Source of the DNA: Clostridia bacterium
GTDB lineage: Bacteria > Bacillota > Clostridia > Oscillospirales > CAG-272
Direction: 5' to 3'
Assembly: GCA_017462485.1 (NCBI GenBank)
Contig: JAFTRA010000017.1
Coordinates: 111,132-175,131, forward strand
DNA: 64,000 bases
The notes under the pieces were generated by a model. It did not search any database. It was not told the origin of the DNA and saw only the letters and a program-made list of their open reading frames with translations. Each line of letters begins with the position of its first letter. The stretch's first letter is position 1. Of this stretch, positions 38,852 through 47,704 are shown piece after piece. Position numbers and translations under genes: made by a program.

Positions 38852-38930
38852 CATCACTTTGCGCCATCGGCGCAATACATCACTATGAGCAAAGCTAATA
38901 ACATCACTGCGGCAACGCCGCAACATCACT
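38851..38930 (+). repeat. Four ACATCACT units alternating with small hairpins
   Basis: ACATCACT occurs at 38,851, 38,877, 38,901 and 38,923, spaced 26, 24 and 22 bases. Between them are hairpins such as TTGCGCC-atc-GGCGCAA and TGCGGC-aac-GCCGCA. The array starts exactly where R1 similarity stops and precedes a four-helix-bundle gene remnant. Looks like a small mobile or structured element rather than CRISPR (units too short, spacers palindromic). Confidence 0.8.
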
Positions 38931-38983
38931 CTTTGCAAACGCTCGAAATTATGGTATAATATCATTGAAAGCGAGGTGCTACT

Positions 38984-39196
38984 ATGGCTGAATCCAAACT
39001 CCGTGAATTATCAATGAACTTTTCCGTTGACATTATCAATCTTGTCAAATATCTGAAATCCAATCACGAAACGATTATTGCAAATCAAATCGGCAGAAGC
39101 GGTACGAGTATTGGCGCAAATATACACGAAGCACAGTATGCACAAGGCAAAAAGGATTTTATATCTAAGCTCGAAATTGCTCTTAAATTTACATAA
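38984..39196 (+). pseudogene. Truncated four-helix-bundle (S23-like) protein gene
   Basis: Seventy codons: LRELSMNFSVDIINLVKYL then QIGRSGTSIGANIHEAQYAQGKKDFISKLEIALK, the conserved first half of the S23/four-helix-bundle family found with 23S rRNA intervening sequences and other mobile bits. Full members have roughly 110-125 residues; here the frame ends FT-stop right after ALK, losing the last two helices. A TATAAT lies at 38,954 and GAGGTGCTACT precedes the ATG. Confidence 0.8.
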
Positions 39197-39224
39197 AAAG
39201 CACAGTCACGAGGCTTTACATTGA

Positions 39225-40637
39225 TTATTTTACAGTGACGCTATTCTCAGCGTTCGTTTTTGCCTTTCCCATTGACCTAAATGCAAAGGACAAAAGAACA
39301 AGCTGCATAGCAATCGTGAATATCCAGGATACCGGATAAACCATAAAGAGTCCGCGAATATTCTGCATAGACTCTATGTTATAGAAGAGGACCTCAACCC
39401 AGAAGATTCTGAAGAAGCAAGCGCCGATAAGCGATATTATCATAGATGATATCGAATATCCCATTCCGCGCACTGCAGAGCTAAGAACCTCCATTATACC
39501 GCAGAGAAAATAGGTTGTAAGGACTACCTTCATAATCTCAAGTGCCTCATTAACAACCACCTCTGCATCAGCCATGCTACTATCCACAAATAGATTTGCA
39601 AGCTCGCGACCGAAGAGAAGCTCTGTTTGAGTAATAATTACTCCCAAAACCACAACTTGAATCAAACAATACCATACGGATTTTTTTACTCGGTCATATT
39701 TTTTTGCACCGTAGTTCTGACCTACGAAGGTCATAGACGCCTTACTAAAGCTATTCATAGCGGTATAGCTTATTCCATCAATATTAGTAGCTATTGTCTT
39801 CGCGGAAACTGTCGTCGTCGGGAAGGTATTTACCGCGCTTGACAAAATAACGTTCGATATGCTGAAGAACGAGGACTGAATACCGGTTGGAACGCCATAC
39901 CTTAGAATCCTTGATAATACTTTCGTATCAATCCTAAGCTTTCGCAGATATAGACGGTAGTTCTCCCCTCTCTTGCACAAAAGAACGATAACCACCCATG
40001 CGGCAGACAAATATTGAGATACAATAGTTGCGATAGCAACACCTTCAACAGACATATTAAATTTAATAACGAAAACGAGATTAAGAAGAACGTTAACGAG
40101 CCCCGTAGAAGCCAGCGCAAAAAGAGGCGTCTTCGAATCACCGATCGAGCGAAGAATTGATGCGCCGAAATTATAAACCGAGCTTGCCGGTATGCCCAGA
40201 CATATTATAGTAATATAAAGAACTGCTTTATCAAGCACCTCCGGTTTGGTGTCCATAAGAATCAGCGCAGGTCTCGCAACAATAAGTCCGATAGCCATAA
40301 ACAAAAGTCCGCCGATAACCGAGAATGCCATAGATGTATGTACCGTACTCTCGACGCGCTCGTTATCCTTTGCACCGTAGCATTGGGAAAGGACTACGTT
40401 AGTTCCCGCCGCGATGCCTAAAAGAAAATTAACTATCAAATTAGTGAGTGCTCCGGTGCTTCCCACCGCCGCCAAGGCGACGTCGTCTCCCGAATATCTT
40501 CCAACGACTATGCTATCAGCCATATTATAAAAAATCTGCAGCATTCCCATAGCAATTATAGGAAGTGCAAAAAGAATTATCCTAAAAAATAGCGGTCCCT
40601 CTGTGAAATTGCGTTTCGGCTTTATACGTTCCACCAT
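39225..40637 (-). CDS. MATE family efflux transporter
   Basis: A 470-residue membrane protein with about twelve hydrophobic segments. N-terminus FRIILFALPIIAMGMLQIFYNMADSIVVGRYSG is the MATE pattern, repeated in the second half (ILRYGVPTGIQSSFFSISNVILSSAVNTF). It exports cationic or polyaromatic compounds by Na+ or H+ exchange; the substrate is unknown. ATG at 40,635-40,637 after AGGAGATGCTTTG. Lies in the first block between repeats R1 and R2. Confidence 0.92.
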   Translation of the reverse strand: MVERIKPKRNFTEGPLFFRIILFALPIIAMGMLQIFYNMADSIVVGRYSGDDVALAAVGSTGALTNLIVNFLLGIAAGTNVVLSQCYGAKDNERVESTVHTSMAFSVIGGLLFMAIGLIVARPALILMDTKPEVLDKAVLYITIICLGIPASSVYNFGASILRSIGDSKTPLFALASTGLVNVLLNLVFVIKFNMSVEGVAIATIVSQYLSAAWVVIVLLCKRGENYRLYLRKLRIDTKVLSRILRYGVPTGIQSSFFSISNVILSSAVNTFPTTTVSAKTIATNIDGISYTAMNSFSKASMTFVGQNYGAKKYDRVKKSVWYCLIQVVVLGVIITQTELLFGRELANLFVDSSMADAEVVVNEALEIMKVVLTTYFLCGIMEVLSSAVRGMGYSISSMIISLIGACFFRIFWVEVLFYNIESMQNIRGLFMVYPVSWIFTIAMQLVLLSFAFRSMGKAKTNAENSVTVK

Positions 40638-40671
40638 CAAAGCATCTCCTCTTACTTAATTCTTCCAATAA

Positions 40672-40701
40672 ATTATACACCACTTTATTTGTATTTGTCA
40701 A
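40672..40701 (-). promoter_or_regulatory. Promoter of the MATE gene
   Basis: Read leftward: TTGACA (40,696-40,701), 18 bases, TATAAT (40,672-40,677). Confidence 0.7.
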
Positions 40702-40725
40702 TTAAACAAGATAAAAATATACAAT

Positions 40726-40775
40726 AATGCTATAAAAAAAGTTTATAATGCTATAAAAAAAGTTTATAATGCTAT
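40726..40775. repeat. AT-rich 21-base tandem repeat, 2.4 copies
   Basis: The unit AATGCTATAAAAAAAGTTTAT is repeated twice without change (40,726-40,746; 40,747-40,767) and then begins a third time (AATGCTAT). It lies between the divergent MATE and glycosidase promoters and could be a regulator site or a slippage product. Confidence 0.85.
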
Positions 40776-40827
40776 TTTGCAATAGAAATTGCTATAATTT
40801 CAACGAATGCAAATAGTTTAAAACATA

Positions 40828-40856
40828 TTTACAAACTCCGAAAAATGTGATATACT
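40828..40856 (+). promoter_or_regulatory. Promoter of the cellulase-like gene
   Basis: TTTACA (40,828-40,833), 17 bases, TATACT (40,851-40,856), followed by the ribosome site AAAGGAGAAA before the ATG at 40,893. Confidence 0.7.
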
Positions 40857-40892
40857 GAACTTACGAAACAAAACCTCAAAAGGAGAAATTTT

Positions 40893-42146
40893 ATGATACG
40901 AGGAGAAAATAAAATCCCTAAGCATCTGCCTAAAAAGCTTACTATATCCTTCCCTATTTGGGGACTTTATGATACCGGTAACGGCACCTATCACGACATA
41001 GATAAAATGATGAGAGAGCACGTTGAACGTGGCTTTAACTGCATGAGAATTGATGACGGCGCAGGTCTTATGCACGACATAAACGGTAACCCGCGAGGAC
41101 CGGTTTATTTCGGCAGAGGATTTGGCGAATTCGATTTGAAAATGAGGCAAAGCGCAGCATCCGGAGATCCCGGTTTCTGCGATACGAGAAAAAGACTTAT
41201 CGAAATTTTCCGTTCCGCAAAGAAGCACGGCATGTATATAATCCTTTCGTCCTGGTACTATCTACATACCTACTGGTACGTTGACTCTGCTCTCGCAACC
41301 GAGCTTGAAGCTATAAAGCCTCACGATAGATTCCTCGCATTCGCTAAATTTTTGCATTACATTTTGCTTGAGCTTGAAAAAGAAGGCTTGGATTCGCAGA
41401 TAGCGTTTGCGGAAATTTTCAATGAAGCTGACGGACTATGCTTCATTGACGGCTACGGTCATAAAAACAAAATAAGCAGTGAGGAAATTGCTCGCTTCAG
41501 AGAAGATCACGAGAGGGCTATCGAATGGATAAAAGAACGTCATCCTCATATACTCTTTGCGTTTGACTCCTATTCGTACTATGCTGATCACGATCAGATT
41601 CCTAAAAATCTTGAAGTCTATAACTTCCATAACTACTTTATGTGGAGCGTTTATCATACATCTGTAGAGCGTGATAACACGTTGCTCGCAACCCCTCCTA
41701 TCCCTATGGAAGCCGTCAGAGCATCCACGAAGCCGGGATTCCCTGCTGCGGAAGATTGGTATCAGAGAGTATGGTTCTACAATAATATTTCAGACTTTGA
41801 GCGAGCAAACGCGCAAGCTAATGCTTACCTCGAAGAACATAAAGATGAAATACTAAAGAAACTCAAAGAAACAGTTGATCACGTTCGCTCCAACCTCGAC
41901 GGCGCACTCTCAGGACTCCCCACCGTTTCAGGTGAAGGAGTTTCATATTCCGGTAGCTATCATATGATTTTCGAGGAATATTCAGAGACGTTCTGGTCTA
42001 TAGTAAGTGAAATGATGAAGCTTTATCGCTCGCTCGGTCTTTGGGGAACGGTTGTCAGAACCTGCTGCGGTCCGGAAGACCCCGTTTGGTATTCTCATCC
42101 TGAAAAGCTTGTAGAGATGAACCGCATCTTCACATCAGAGGAATAA
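40893..42146 (+). CDS. Cellulase-like glycoside hydrolase (TIM barrel), no signal peptide
   Basis: A 417-residue clan GH-A-like protein. The acid/base Glu is suggested by FAEIFNEAD (Asn-Glu pair after strand 4) and a nucleophile candidate by VSGEGVSY. Family blocks such as FNCMRIDDGAG and YIILSSWYYLHTYW match proteins labelled cellulase-like. No export signal, so it acts inside the cell on imported oligosaccharides. Substrate not predictable. It ends just before repeat R2 and shares the terminator at 42,283-42,334. Confidence 0.75.
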   Translation: MIRGENKIPKHLPKKLTISFPIWGLYDTGNGTYHDIDKMMREHVERGFNCMRIDDGAGLMHDINGNPRGPVYFGRGFGEFDLKMRQSAASGDPGFCDTRKRLIEIFRSAKKHGMYIILSSWYYLHTYWYVDSALATELEAIKPHDRFLAFAKFLHYILLELEKEGLDSQIAFAEIFNEADGLCFIDGYGHKNKISSEEIARFREDHERAIEWIKERHPHILFAFDSYSYYADHDQIPKNLEVYNFHNYFMWSVYHTSVERDNTLLATPPIPMEAVRASTKPGFPAAEDWYQRVWFYNNISDFERANAQANAYLEEHKDEILKKLKETVDHVRSNLDGALSGLPTVSGEGVSYSGSYHMIFEEYSETFWSIVSEMMKLYRSLGLWGTVVRTCCGPEDPVWYSHPEKLVEMNRIFTSEE

Positions 42147-42282
42147 ACATTCTTTAAATACTATTTCGAGTTGCTAATATATTCGTATTTATGGAAATCT
42201 TTTATTTTTTCTACTTCTAATAATATAATTAAGAAAAAAATTATAAATGCTGCGTAGATTGCTCGCGGTAAAAAACAAAAAT

Positions 42283-42334
42283 GAGGCTGAGTCAAAAGCT
42301 TATAATTAAGCGAAAGACTCAGCCTCGTTTTTTT
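42283..42334. terminator. Terminator joined to repeat R2
   Basis: Arms GAGGCTGAGTC (42,283-42,293) and GACTCAGCCTC (42,316-42,326), then seven T. Its sequence is unlike the terminators of R1, R3 and R4. It serves the cellulase-like gene from the left and formerly the displaced gene end from the right. Confidence 0.85.
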
Positions 42335-42349
42335 AAAATCCTTTATAAA

Positions 42350-42577
42350 TCAAGCCTTTGAAGCTTCTTCAATTGCAACTGCAACGGTCATACCAACCAT
42401 GGGGTTGTTACCTGCTCCGGATAATCGACGCAGTGCGAGTCTGCAAGCCCCGCTTGTAAGCGAGCCGAGGAAGATTGCTCCACGAGCGTTGTGCGCAGCA
42501 GAACAAGGTGCGTAGCACCAAGCATCAAGCGAAGCGAAGAGGCGTGGCTCGTCGGGAGTATAAGTCCCATCATCTCT
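42350..42577 (-). repeat. R2: displaced GGGtGRT gene end interrupted by a 143-base hairpin-rich insert
   Basis: Positions 42,350-42,419 encode GAGNNPMVGMTVAVAIEEASKA-stop (two residues shorter than the intact gene in the VAVAVA run). At 42,420-42,562 a GC-rich insert full of short palindromes (for example GGTGC-gta-GCACC) breaks the gene; the gene pattern resumes with TCCCATCATCTCT at 42,565-42,577 and then stops. So two events are visible: gene-end displacement and a later insertion at the same point. Confidence 0.85.
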
Positions 42578-42930
42578 GTGCGTTAATGAGTTTTGAGACG
42601 CATTAAAATGATAAAAAGCCTTATAAAATAATCTTTTTGAGCTGTAAAATCCTTGCGCCGAACACATCACATTCAATTTTCCTGAAAACATTATATCGCG
42701 TTTTGATGTCGCCGTAAATGATGTGGTCGAAGAGTTTGCAAAAAGGTTGCAAACAAATCAACAAAAGACATTTTGAAAAATAAAAACATAATGTTGTCTT
42801 TTATAGATATATGTAGTATAATTTGAAGTGAATGATTACCTTGGATATTTATGATATATTACAGAAAAGAAGCTCCTCCAAACGTTCCATGCAGCAAAGT
42901 CAAAACCGCTCCGGTGTGTGCTCAACAAAA
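42578..42930. other. Non-coding stretch between R2 and the SIS gene
   Basis: About 350 bases with no convincing gene. A plus-strand promoter-like pair, TTGTCT and TATAAT with 17 bases between, lies near 42,793-42,822. The 72-codon frame it would feed runs antisense into the SIS gene and shows no family pattern. A 40-odd-codon open frame (ending FAKRLQTNQQKTF near 42,775) is unassigned and may be chance or decay product. Confidence 0.5.
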
Positions 42931-43524
42931 TCATTCAAAAAAATGTTTCTCAACCTCTGCGCAAAGGTAGTGGTAAACGGGCAAATGAAGCTCCTGAATC
43001 TTGTAGGTTTCGGTTTCGGGTACGCGAACGGCAACGTCGCATGTTTCTGACAGAGCACCACCGTTCTTTCCCGTCAGTGCAATCGTTCCAATCCCGATTG
43101 CTTTTGCAACCGTAGCGGCGTTCACCACATTGGCGGAATTCCCGGAGGTTGACAGCCCGATAAATACATCGTTGGGTTGGGCATAACCGTAAAGCATTTG
43201 CGCATACACCATAGAAGGTTCTACATCGTTTATGAATGCGCTCATAAAAGCTGTATGAGCGGAAAGGGATATTGCGGGTAGGGAGCCTTGTAAATGCTCT
43301 CGAATATTCTCGGGTATTTTTTTGTCGTCTACTTTTCGTTTGAGCAAAAAGCCTTTCATAAGCTCTCCGACGATGTGGTCGCAGTCAGAAGCGCTGCCGC
43401 CGTTGCCACAGAGCAACAGCTTGCCTTTTTTCTTGTAGCAATGTATCAGGGTTTCTCTTGCACGCAGTATATCATCCTTGCAAGAAAGCAATTTCGGGTA
43501 TCTCTCAAGTAGTTCGGTTAACAT
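42931..43524 (-). CDS. SIS-domain phosphosugar isomerase, GmhA-like
   Basis: A 197-residue SIS protein. CGNGGSASDCDHIVGELMKGF and GLSTSGNSANVVNAATVAKAIG are the sedoheptulose-7-phosphate isomerase (GmhA) signatures, with HAVxxE-like ending (ELHLPVYHYLCAEVEKHFF). In a block with ROK kinase and beta-mannosidase it may act on a phosphorylated hexose or heptose; heptose biosynthesis partners are absent. ATG chosen after AAGGAGAAAAAAT. Confidence 0.85.
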   Translation of the reverse strand: MLTELLERYPKLLSCKDDILRARETLIHCYKKKGKLLLCGNGGSASDCDHIVGELMKGFLLKRKVDDKKIPENIREHLQGSLPAISLSAHTAFMSAFINDVEPSMVYAQMLYGYAQPNDVFIGLSTSGNSANVVNAATVAKAIGIGTIALTGKNGGALSETCDVAVRVPETETYKIQELHLPVYHYLCAEVEKHFFE

Positions 43525-43535
43525 ATTTTTTCTCC

Positions 43536-44483
43536 TTATAAAAGTGCTGTGGCGACAGATGCATAATCTCCAATCACTTCTCCAAGCCTTGCGGCAACGA
43601 TTTGACAACAGTCGGCAGAAAAAGACAACGCTTCCTTCGCTATTTCTTTTTCCATTGCCTCACAAAAAAGTGCTTGATTTCTGGCAAAAATGCTTCCTAT
43701 GACAATTTTTTCCGGATTTAAAATATCGATAAGAAAAGATAATCCCTTCCCTAAATATTCTCCGGATATACGATAGACCTCAAGTGCCGTGGAGTCGCCT
43801 TTTGCTGCAGCATCTGCTATCGACCTCGCATTGATATCATTTACGGACATTCCCTCTTTAAAATATAGTGGATACGTGCCGTTTTCGATGCATTTTAAAG
43901 CCATAACGTAGCCGAGCTGTGCAATTCCCCCACCGCTGCAAAATCCTTCGAAGGAGCCGCGCTTGCAATATCCGGTCGGTCCGTCTTTTTCGAGGCGTAT
44001 ATGACCGATCTCGCCTGCGTTCCCGTTTGTGCCTTCGTATAATTTTCCATTCAGGATCAAGCCTGCGCCGAGACCTGTTCCGAAGGTTAAAAAAATCATA
44101 TTTTCACATCCCATACCTGCGCCGAATTTCCACTCTGCCACAGCGCATGCGTTTGCATCGTTCTGTAATTTTGTCGGGGCGTTGTAATGATTTTCAATAT
44201 ATTTAACGATTTCAATATGATCCCAGCCGGGTAGATTCGGGGGGCTCATGATGATTCCACGTGCGGAATCAAGCGGCCCTCCGCAGGAGATACCGATTTT
44301 ATCGGGAGTCTTATCGAGCAGACTGTCTGCAAGCTCGAAAAGACGGTCTAACATCTGATATGCGCCGATACCGTGATCTGTAGGTGTCGATTTCTTTTTT
44401 GAAATCTTAATCGTTTTACCGTCCCATAGAGCCGTGACAACGGCGCACTTTGTTCCGCCAATATCAAATCCAAGTATATACAT
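43536..44483 (-). CDS. ROK family sugar kinase
   Basis: A 315-residue ROK protein: ATP-binding GFDIGGTKCAVV at the N-terminus, LQNDANACAVAEWKFGAG, and GTGLGAGLILNGKLYEGTNGNAGEIGHI. The zinc-site region reads CKRGSFEGFCSGGG. No helix-turn-helix, so it is a kinase, not a repressor. It probably phosphorylates glucose, mannose or an N-acetylhexosamine released by the neighbouring GH2 enzyme. Twelve bases from the SIS gene, so same operon. Confidence 0.9.
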   Translation of the reverse strand: MYILGFDIGGTKCAVVTALWDGKTIKISKKKSTPTDHGIGAYQMLDRLFELADSLLDKTPDKIGISCGGPLDSARGIIMSPPNLPGWDHIEIVKYIENHYNAPTKLQNDANACAVAEWKFGAGMGCENMIFLTFGTGLGAGLILNGKLYEGTNGNAGEIGHIRLEKDGPTGYCKRGSFEGFCSGGGIAQLGYVMALKCIENGTYPLYFKEGMSVNDINARSIADAAAKGDSTALEVYRISGEYLGKGLSFLIDILNPEKIVIGSIFARNQALFCEAMEKEIAKEALSFSADCCQIVAARLGEVIGDYASVATALL

Positions 44484-44492
44484 AACGTCTCC

Positions 44493-46718
44493 TCACAAAT
44501 GATATTTCTTCATGACGGCCTTGTACATTTCAAGCGAAATCGGAGGATATCCGCAGAGGTAGTGGTTATATCCGCGTTTGTCGTCGATTTCCCATTCAAA
44601 TATCAAGATTTTTTGTTCGGAATAATATGTAGGCAACTTAACAACTTTAGTGCTTGTGTTAATCGCTGCTATAAAGTCACCTCTATATATTATTTCATCG
44701 GTGCAAGCATCCTTGACTGTTAAGTAACCGCGTTTTTTCTGTAAAGTATCATTACAAGCATATATTTGCAATCCCCAATTTGAGATTTCATCCGCAACAA
44801 TGACAAAGGGCGCCTGTGAACGTTTTATATAGTCGTATGCAATCTTCTTGGTGAAATAGTAATCCACCACCGCATCCGACATTTGGGGCCAGCCATCTAA
44901 CAAATTCCACCATATAATGCCCGTTTTTTCGGGGCGACCCACGCGTATGCGTTCAATAAAATATTTCTTCGCCTCGGCTTGCGAGATTTGAGATGCCAGC
45001 ACGTATTCCTCCGGATCGATCGGAACGCTTCCAAAAAGCTGACGCACCTGTTTTTCCATCAACATTACACGTTTGTCATTACCGTTCTGGTCGCTTGAAT
45101 GAAGGATCCATTCCGAATTGTTGGTGTATGGCCACACTCGGTCGGGCGTGATAAATTTTTTGATAGACTCAATTGATGGACATCCGTGATATCCAGTTTC
45201 ACTGACAAAATGAGCCTTATTGTTTTTGTAAAAATCGCTCTTGAAATAGTCGCGCGGTCCCCAGAGATGATCCTCGGGCAAGGCAAGCTCCTTGTTTTTT
45301 GAGCGGTATGCCTCGCTTGACACGTAGGGCGAGCTTGCGAGATACGGTCTGCCTATGTCGTTCTGCCATACAGCACGCGGCAATACCTCACGCGTCAGAG
45401 TGTTGTTTGACGGGTCGGCAAATGCTCTTATCACAAGGTCTATTTCGTTATCCCCCGACCATAAAATTATCGATGGATGATTTCGAAGCTTTCGTATTAC
45501 AGAGGTCGCCTCGGCTTCAAGCTGCTTTTTGTAGCTTTCCGTTTCGGGATAGATACGGCACGCCATAGCGAAATCCTGCCAGACCATAATTCCGTTTCTG
45601 TCGCAAAATTCAAAAAACGCGTGATCCTCGTATACGTTGCCTCCCCAACAGCGGAGGACGTTACAGCCTATATCTTTAACGAGAGCTAAGGATTTTTCGT
45701 AACGCTCCGCGTCACGGCAGTGGAACGCGTCGAGCGGAACCCAGTTTGAGCCCTTACACATTATCTCTACGCCGTTTATAAGGAATCTGAATTTTCCGTT
45801 TACGCCGTCCGTCATATCTGTACGCTCAAGCTCGACAGTACGTATTCCGAACGAGGATTTCTCCTCGTGTATGAGCTTGCCGTCTTTATAGATGCTTGCC
45901 GTAACGTCATATACGTTCGGTTCTCCGTAGCCGTAGGGCCACCATTTTTTCGGATTTTTAATATTGACTCCGATGCGTCCCGCTTTTTTGCCACTCACAA
46001 TGGTTCGTGTCTCAAAAAAACTATCGTCACCGCAAATTCCTCTAAAAACAAGCTCTGCGTTTTTAACGTCGTCAAACTTGCCCTGAAGCTCGTAAAGCGC
46101 CGATACGGATGTGCCGTTGTAGGCAAAGAAAAGCTGAGAAAAGTAGATTTCGTCGCGAACCTCGAGCCGAACGTCTCTCCAAATCCCCGCGGTCACAGCT
46201 CTCGGCATAATATCCCAGCCGTAGGTATGGGGCGCGCGACGAAGCGCAGTCTCGATAGTCCCGTTTTCCCACGACATCATCGAATTTACGTTATATTCGG
46301 TATCGTGAGCCGCCAATACCGACGAACTTATATGTACCGTCAGAGTGTTTTCTCCGTCGATAAGATATTTACCGACGTTAAATTCGTGAGCGATGAGCAT
46401 ATTATCGCTCTCGCCTATCTTAACCCCGTTTATAAAATATTCGGCAAGGCAGTCTACGCCCTCAAAAATGAGATAGACGTTCTCTCTCTCAAGGGGAGCG
46501 TCAAAAACGCGCTCGTAAAACCATTCGTATTCCTCATACTTTTCAGCCTCGAGTATGTTTTCTCCCATAAAAAGATCCTCGGGAAGGTATCCTGCCTTTG
46601 AGAGATCAAGCTGTACGCACCCGGGAACCTGCGCGTCGATACATATTATATTTTCTTCCTGTGAGCATTGACTTTTTCCCCTCAAGGACCAAGCTCCGTT
46701 CAATGTGATTTTTTTCAT
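44493..46718 (-). CDS. GH2 family glycosidase, beta-mannosidase-like
   Basis: A 741-residue GH2 enzyme without signal peptide. Sugar-binding jelly roll (about 1-190), Ig-like domain, then a TIM barrel with acid/base Glu425 (LWSGDNEID) and nucleophile Glu507 (FVSETGYHG). The WYERVF, NWVPLDAF and LRCWGGNVYE blocks are typical of beta-mannosidases. Acts on imported manno-oligosaccharides, feeding the ROK kinase and SIS isomerase downstream. Somewhat shorter than typical family members. Confidence 0.9.
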   Translation of the reverse strand: MKKITLNGAWSLRGKSQCSQEENIICIDAQVPGCVQLDLSKAGYLPEDLFMGENILEAEKYEEYEWFYERVFDAPLERENVYLIFEGVDCLAEYFINGVKIGESDNMLIAHEFNVGKYLIDGENTLTVHISSSVLAAHDTEYNVNSMMSWENGTIETALRRAPHTYGWDIMPRAVTAGIWRDVRLEVRDEIYFSQLFFAYNGTSVSALYELQGKFDDVKNAELVFRGICGDDSFFETRTIVSGKKAGRIGVNIKNPKKWWPYGYGEPNVYDVTASIYKDGKLIHEEKSSFGIRTVELERTDMTDGVNGKFRFLINGVEIMCKGSNWVPLDAFHCRDAERYEKSLALVKDIGCNVLRCWGGNVYEDHAFFEFCDRNGIMVWQDFAMACRIYPETESYKKQLEAEATSVIRKLRNHPSIILWSGDNEIDLVIRAFADPSNNTLTREVLPRAVWQNDIGRPYLASSPYVSSEAYRSKNKELALPEDHLWGPRDYFKSDFYKNNKAHFVSETGYHGCPSIESIKKFITPDRVWPYTNNSEWILHSSDQNGNDKRVMLMEKQVRQLFGSVPIDPEEYVLASQISQAEAKKYFIERIRVGRPEKTGIIWWNLLDGWPQMSDAVVDYYFTKKIAYDYIKRSQAPFVIVADEISNWGLQIYACNDTLQKKRGYLTVKDACTDEIIYRGDFIAAINTSTKVVKLPTYYSEQKILIFEWEIDDKRGYNHYLCGYPPISLEMYKAVMKKYHL

Positions 46719-46817
46719 TTTGCCCCCTCTTTTGCCGTTTTTCTTTCATTATACATACATCATTTTTGAAACACAAGCAAAATCCCCAAAAAAATCAACG
46801 TTTTTTTATGATTTCTA

Positions 46818-46846
46818 TTTACAAAAACAAAAATACCATGTATAAT
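46818..46846 (+). promoter_or_regulatory. Promoter of the AraC gene at 46.9 kb
   Basis: TTTACA (46,818-46,823), 17 bases, TATAAT (46,841-46,846). On the opposite strand TATAAT at about 46,750 probably serves the beta-mannosidase operon. Confidence 0.75.
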
Positions 46847-46875
46847 GATCATGAATTTGTATGAGGAGTAATGAG

Positions 46876-47691
46876 ATGTATAAAATAGAAAAAAGTGAAA
46901 GACGTCGTCTTCCAAACGGTCGTAGCCTTACGGTGGAAAAGCATACGGTGGTAGGAGGGCATCCTTTGCATTGGCACAGCTATTTTGAAATAGAGATCAT
47001 TTTGTCGGGTTCCGGAAAATATATTATCAACGATATAGAATACGATATTTCGGTAAACGACGCTTTTTTCCTGAATCCTACAGATTTTCATTATCTGGAT
47101 GTGTATGAGACAACAGAGCTTATCAATATTTCTTTTGATAACAACATACTTGACGATAAGGATATGACGCTTCTTGTCTCTGAAACGTATAAGAGAGCAT
47201 ATATGCTTAACTGTGCAGACCGTGATAGACTTCTTAATGCCGCCGGAATACTACTTCATGAATATGAAATATCAGGGGATTGTCAAAAACAGATTTTGCA
47301 GTACGTTGTCAAATGCCTTTTGAGAAAGAACGTGATCTCCACGAAGATCATAAGCGATAGCGAGCATAACAACGGTATAAAGAAAGCTATTCTCTATTTG
47401 GAAATGCATTTTATGGAAAAAATAACCCTTGCCGATGTTGCCGCGGCGGCAGGATATCATCCAACGTATTTCAGCGAATTATTCGCAAGGGTTACGGGAG
47501 AAACTTATATTGATATGCTGACAAGACTTCGCTTGGGTCATGCTAAAAGTATGCTCGCAAACGATTTTTCAGTCTCGTATGCTTGTTTCCAATCAGGCTT
47601 TGGCTCGTTGTCCAACTTCCTTGAGGTGTTTAAAAGGAGCTGTAAAATGACTCCAAGCGAATACAGGAAAAACGCGCTCAAAACGCGATGA
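46876..47691 (+). CDS. AraC family regulator next to the mannosidase operon
   Basis: A 271-residue AraC protein: cupin-like N-terminus (GGHPLHWHSYFEIEIILSGSGKYIINDIEY) and double helix-turn-helix (TLADVAAAAGYHPTYFSELFARVTG; YACFQSGFGSLSNFLEVFKRSC). Divergent from the beta-mannosidase-ROK-SIS operon and likely its activator. The ATG at 46,876 is better placed (GAGGAG eight bases before it) than the in-frame ATG at 46,861. Confidence 0.88.
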   Translation: MYKIEKSERRRLPNGRSLTVEKHTVVGGHPLHWHSYFEIEIILSGSGKYIINDIEYDISVNDAFFLNPTDFHYLDVYETTELINISFDNNILDDKDMTLLVSETYKRAYMLNCADRDRLLNAAGILLHEYEISGDCQKQILQYVVKCLLRKNVISTKIISDSEHNNGIKKAILYLEMHFMEKITLADVAAAAGYHPTYFSELFARVTGETYIDMLTRLRLGHAKSMLANDFSVSYACFQSGFGSLSNFLEVFKRSCKMTPSEYRKNALKTR

Positions 47692-47704
47692 AGGGATCGT
47701 GTCC

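Noticed and set aside
38851-38930. CRISPR array suggested by four regularly spaced ACATCACT units
   Set aside because: Units are eight bases, the spacing shrinks (26, 24, 22), spacers are self-complementary and no cas gene is near.
42832-43050. A 72-codon plus-strand frame with a promoter-like sequence before it
   Set aside because: More than half is antisense to the SIS gene, and the protein shows no family pattern.
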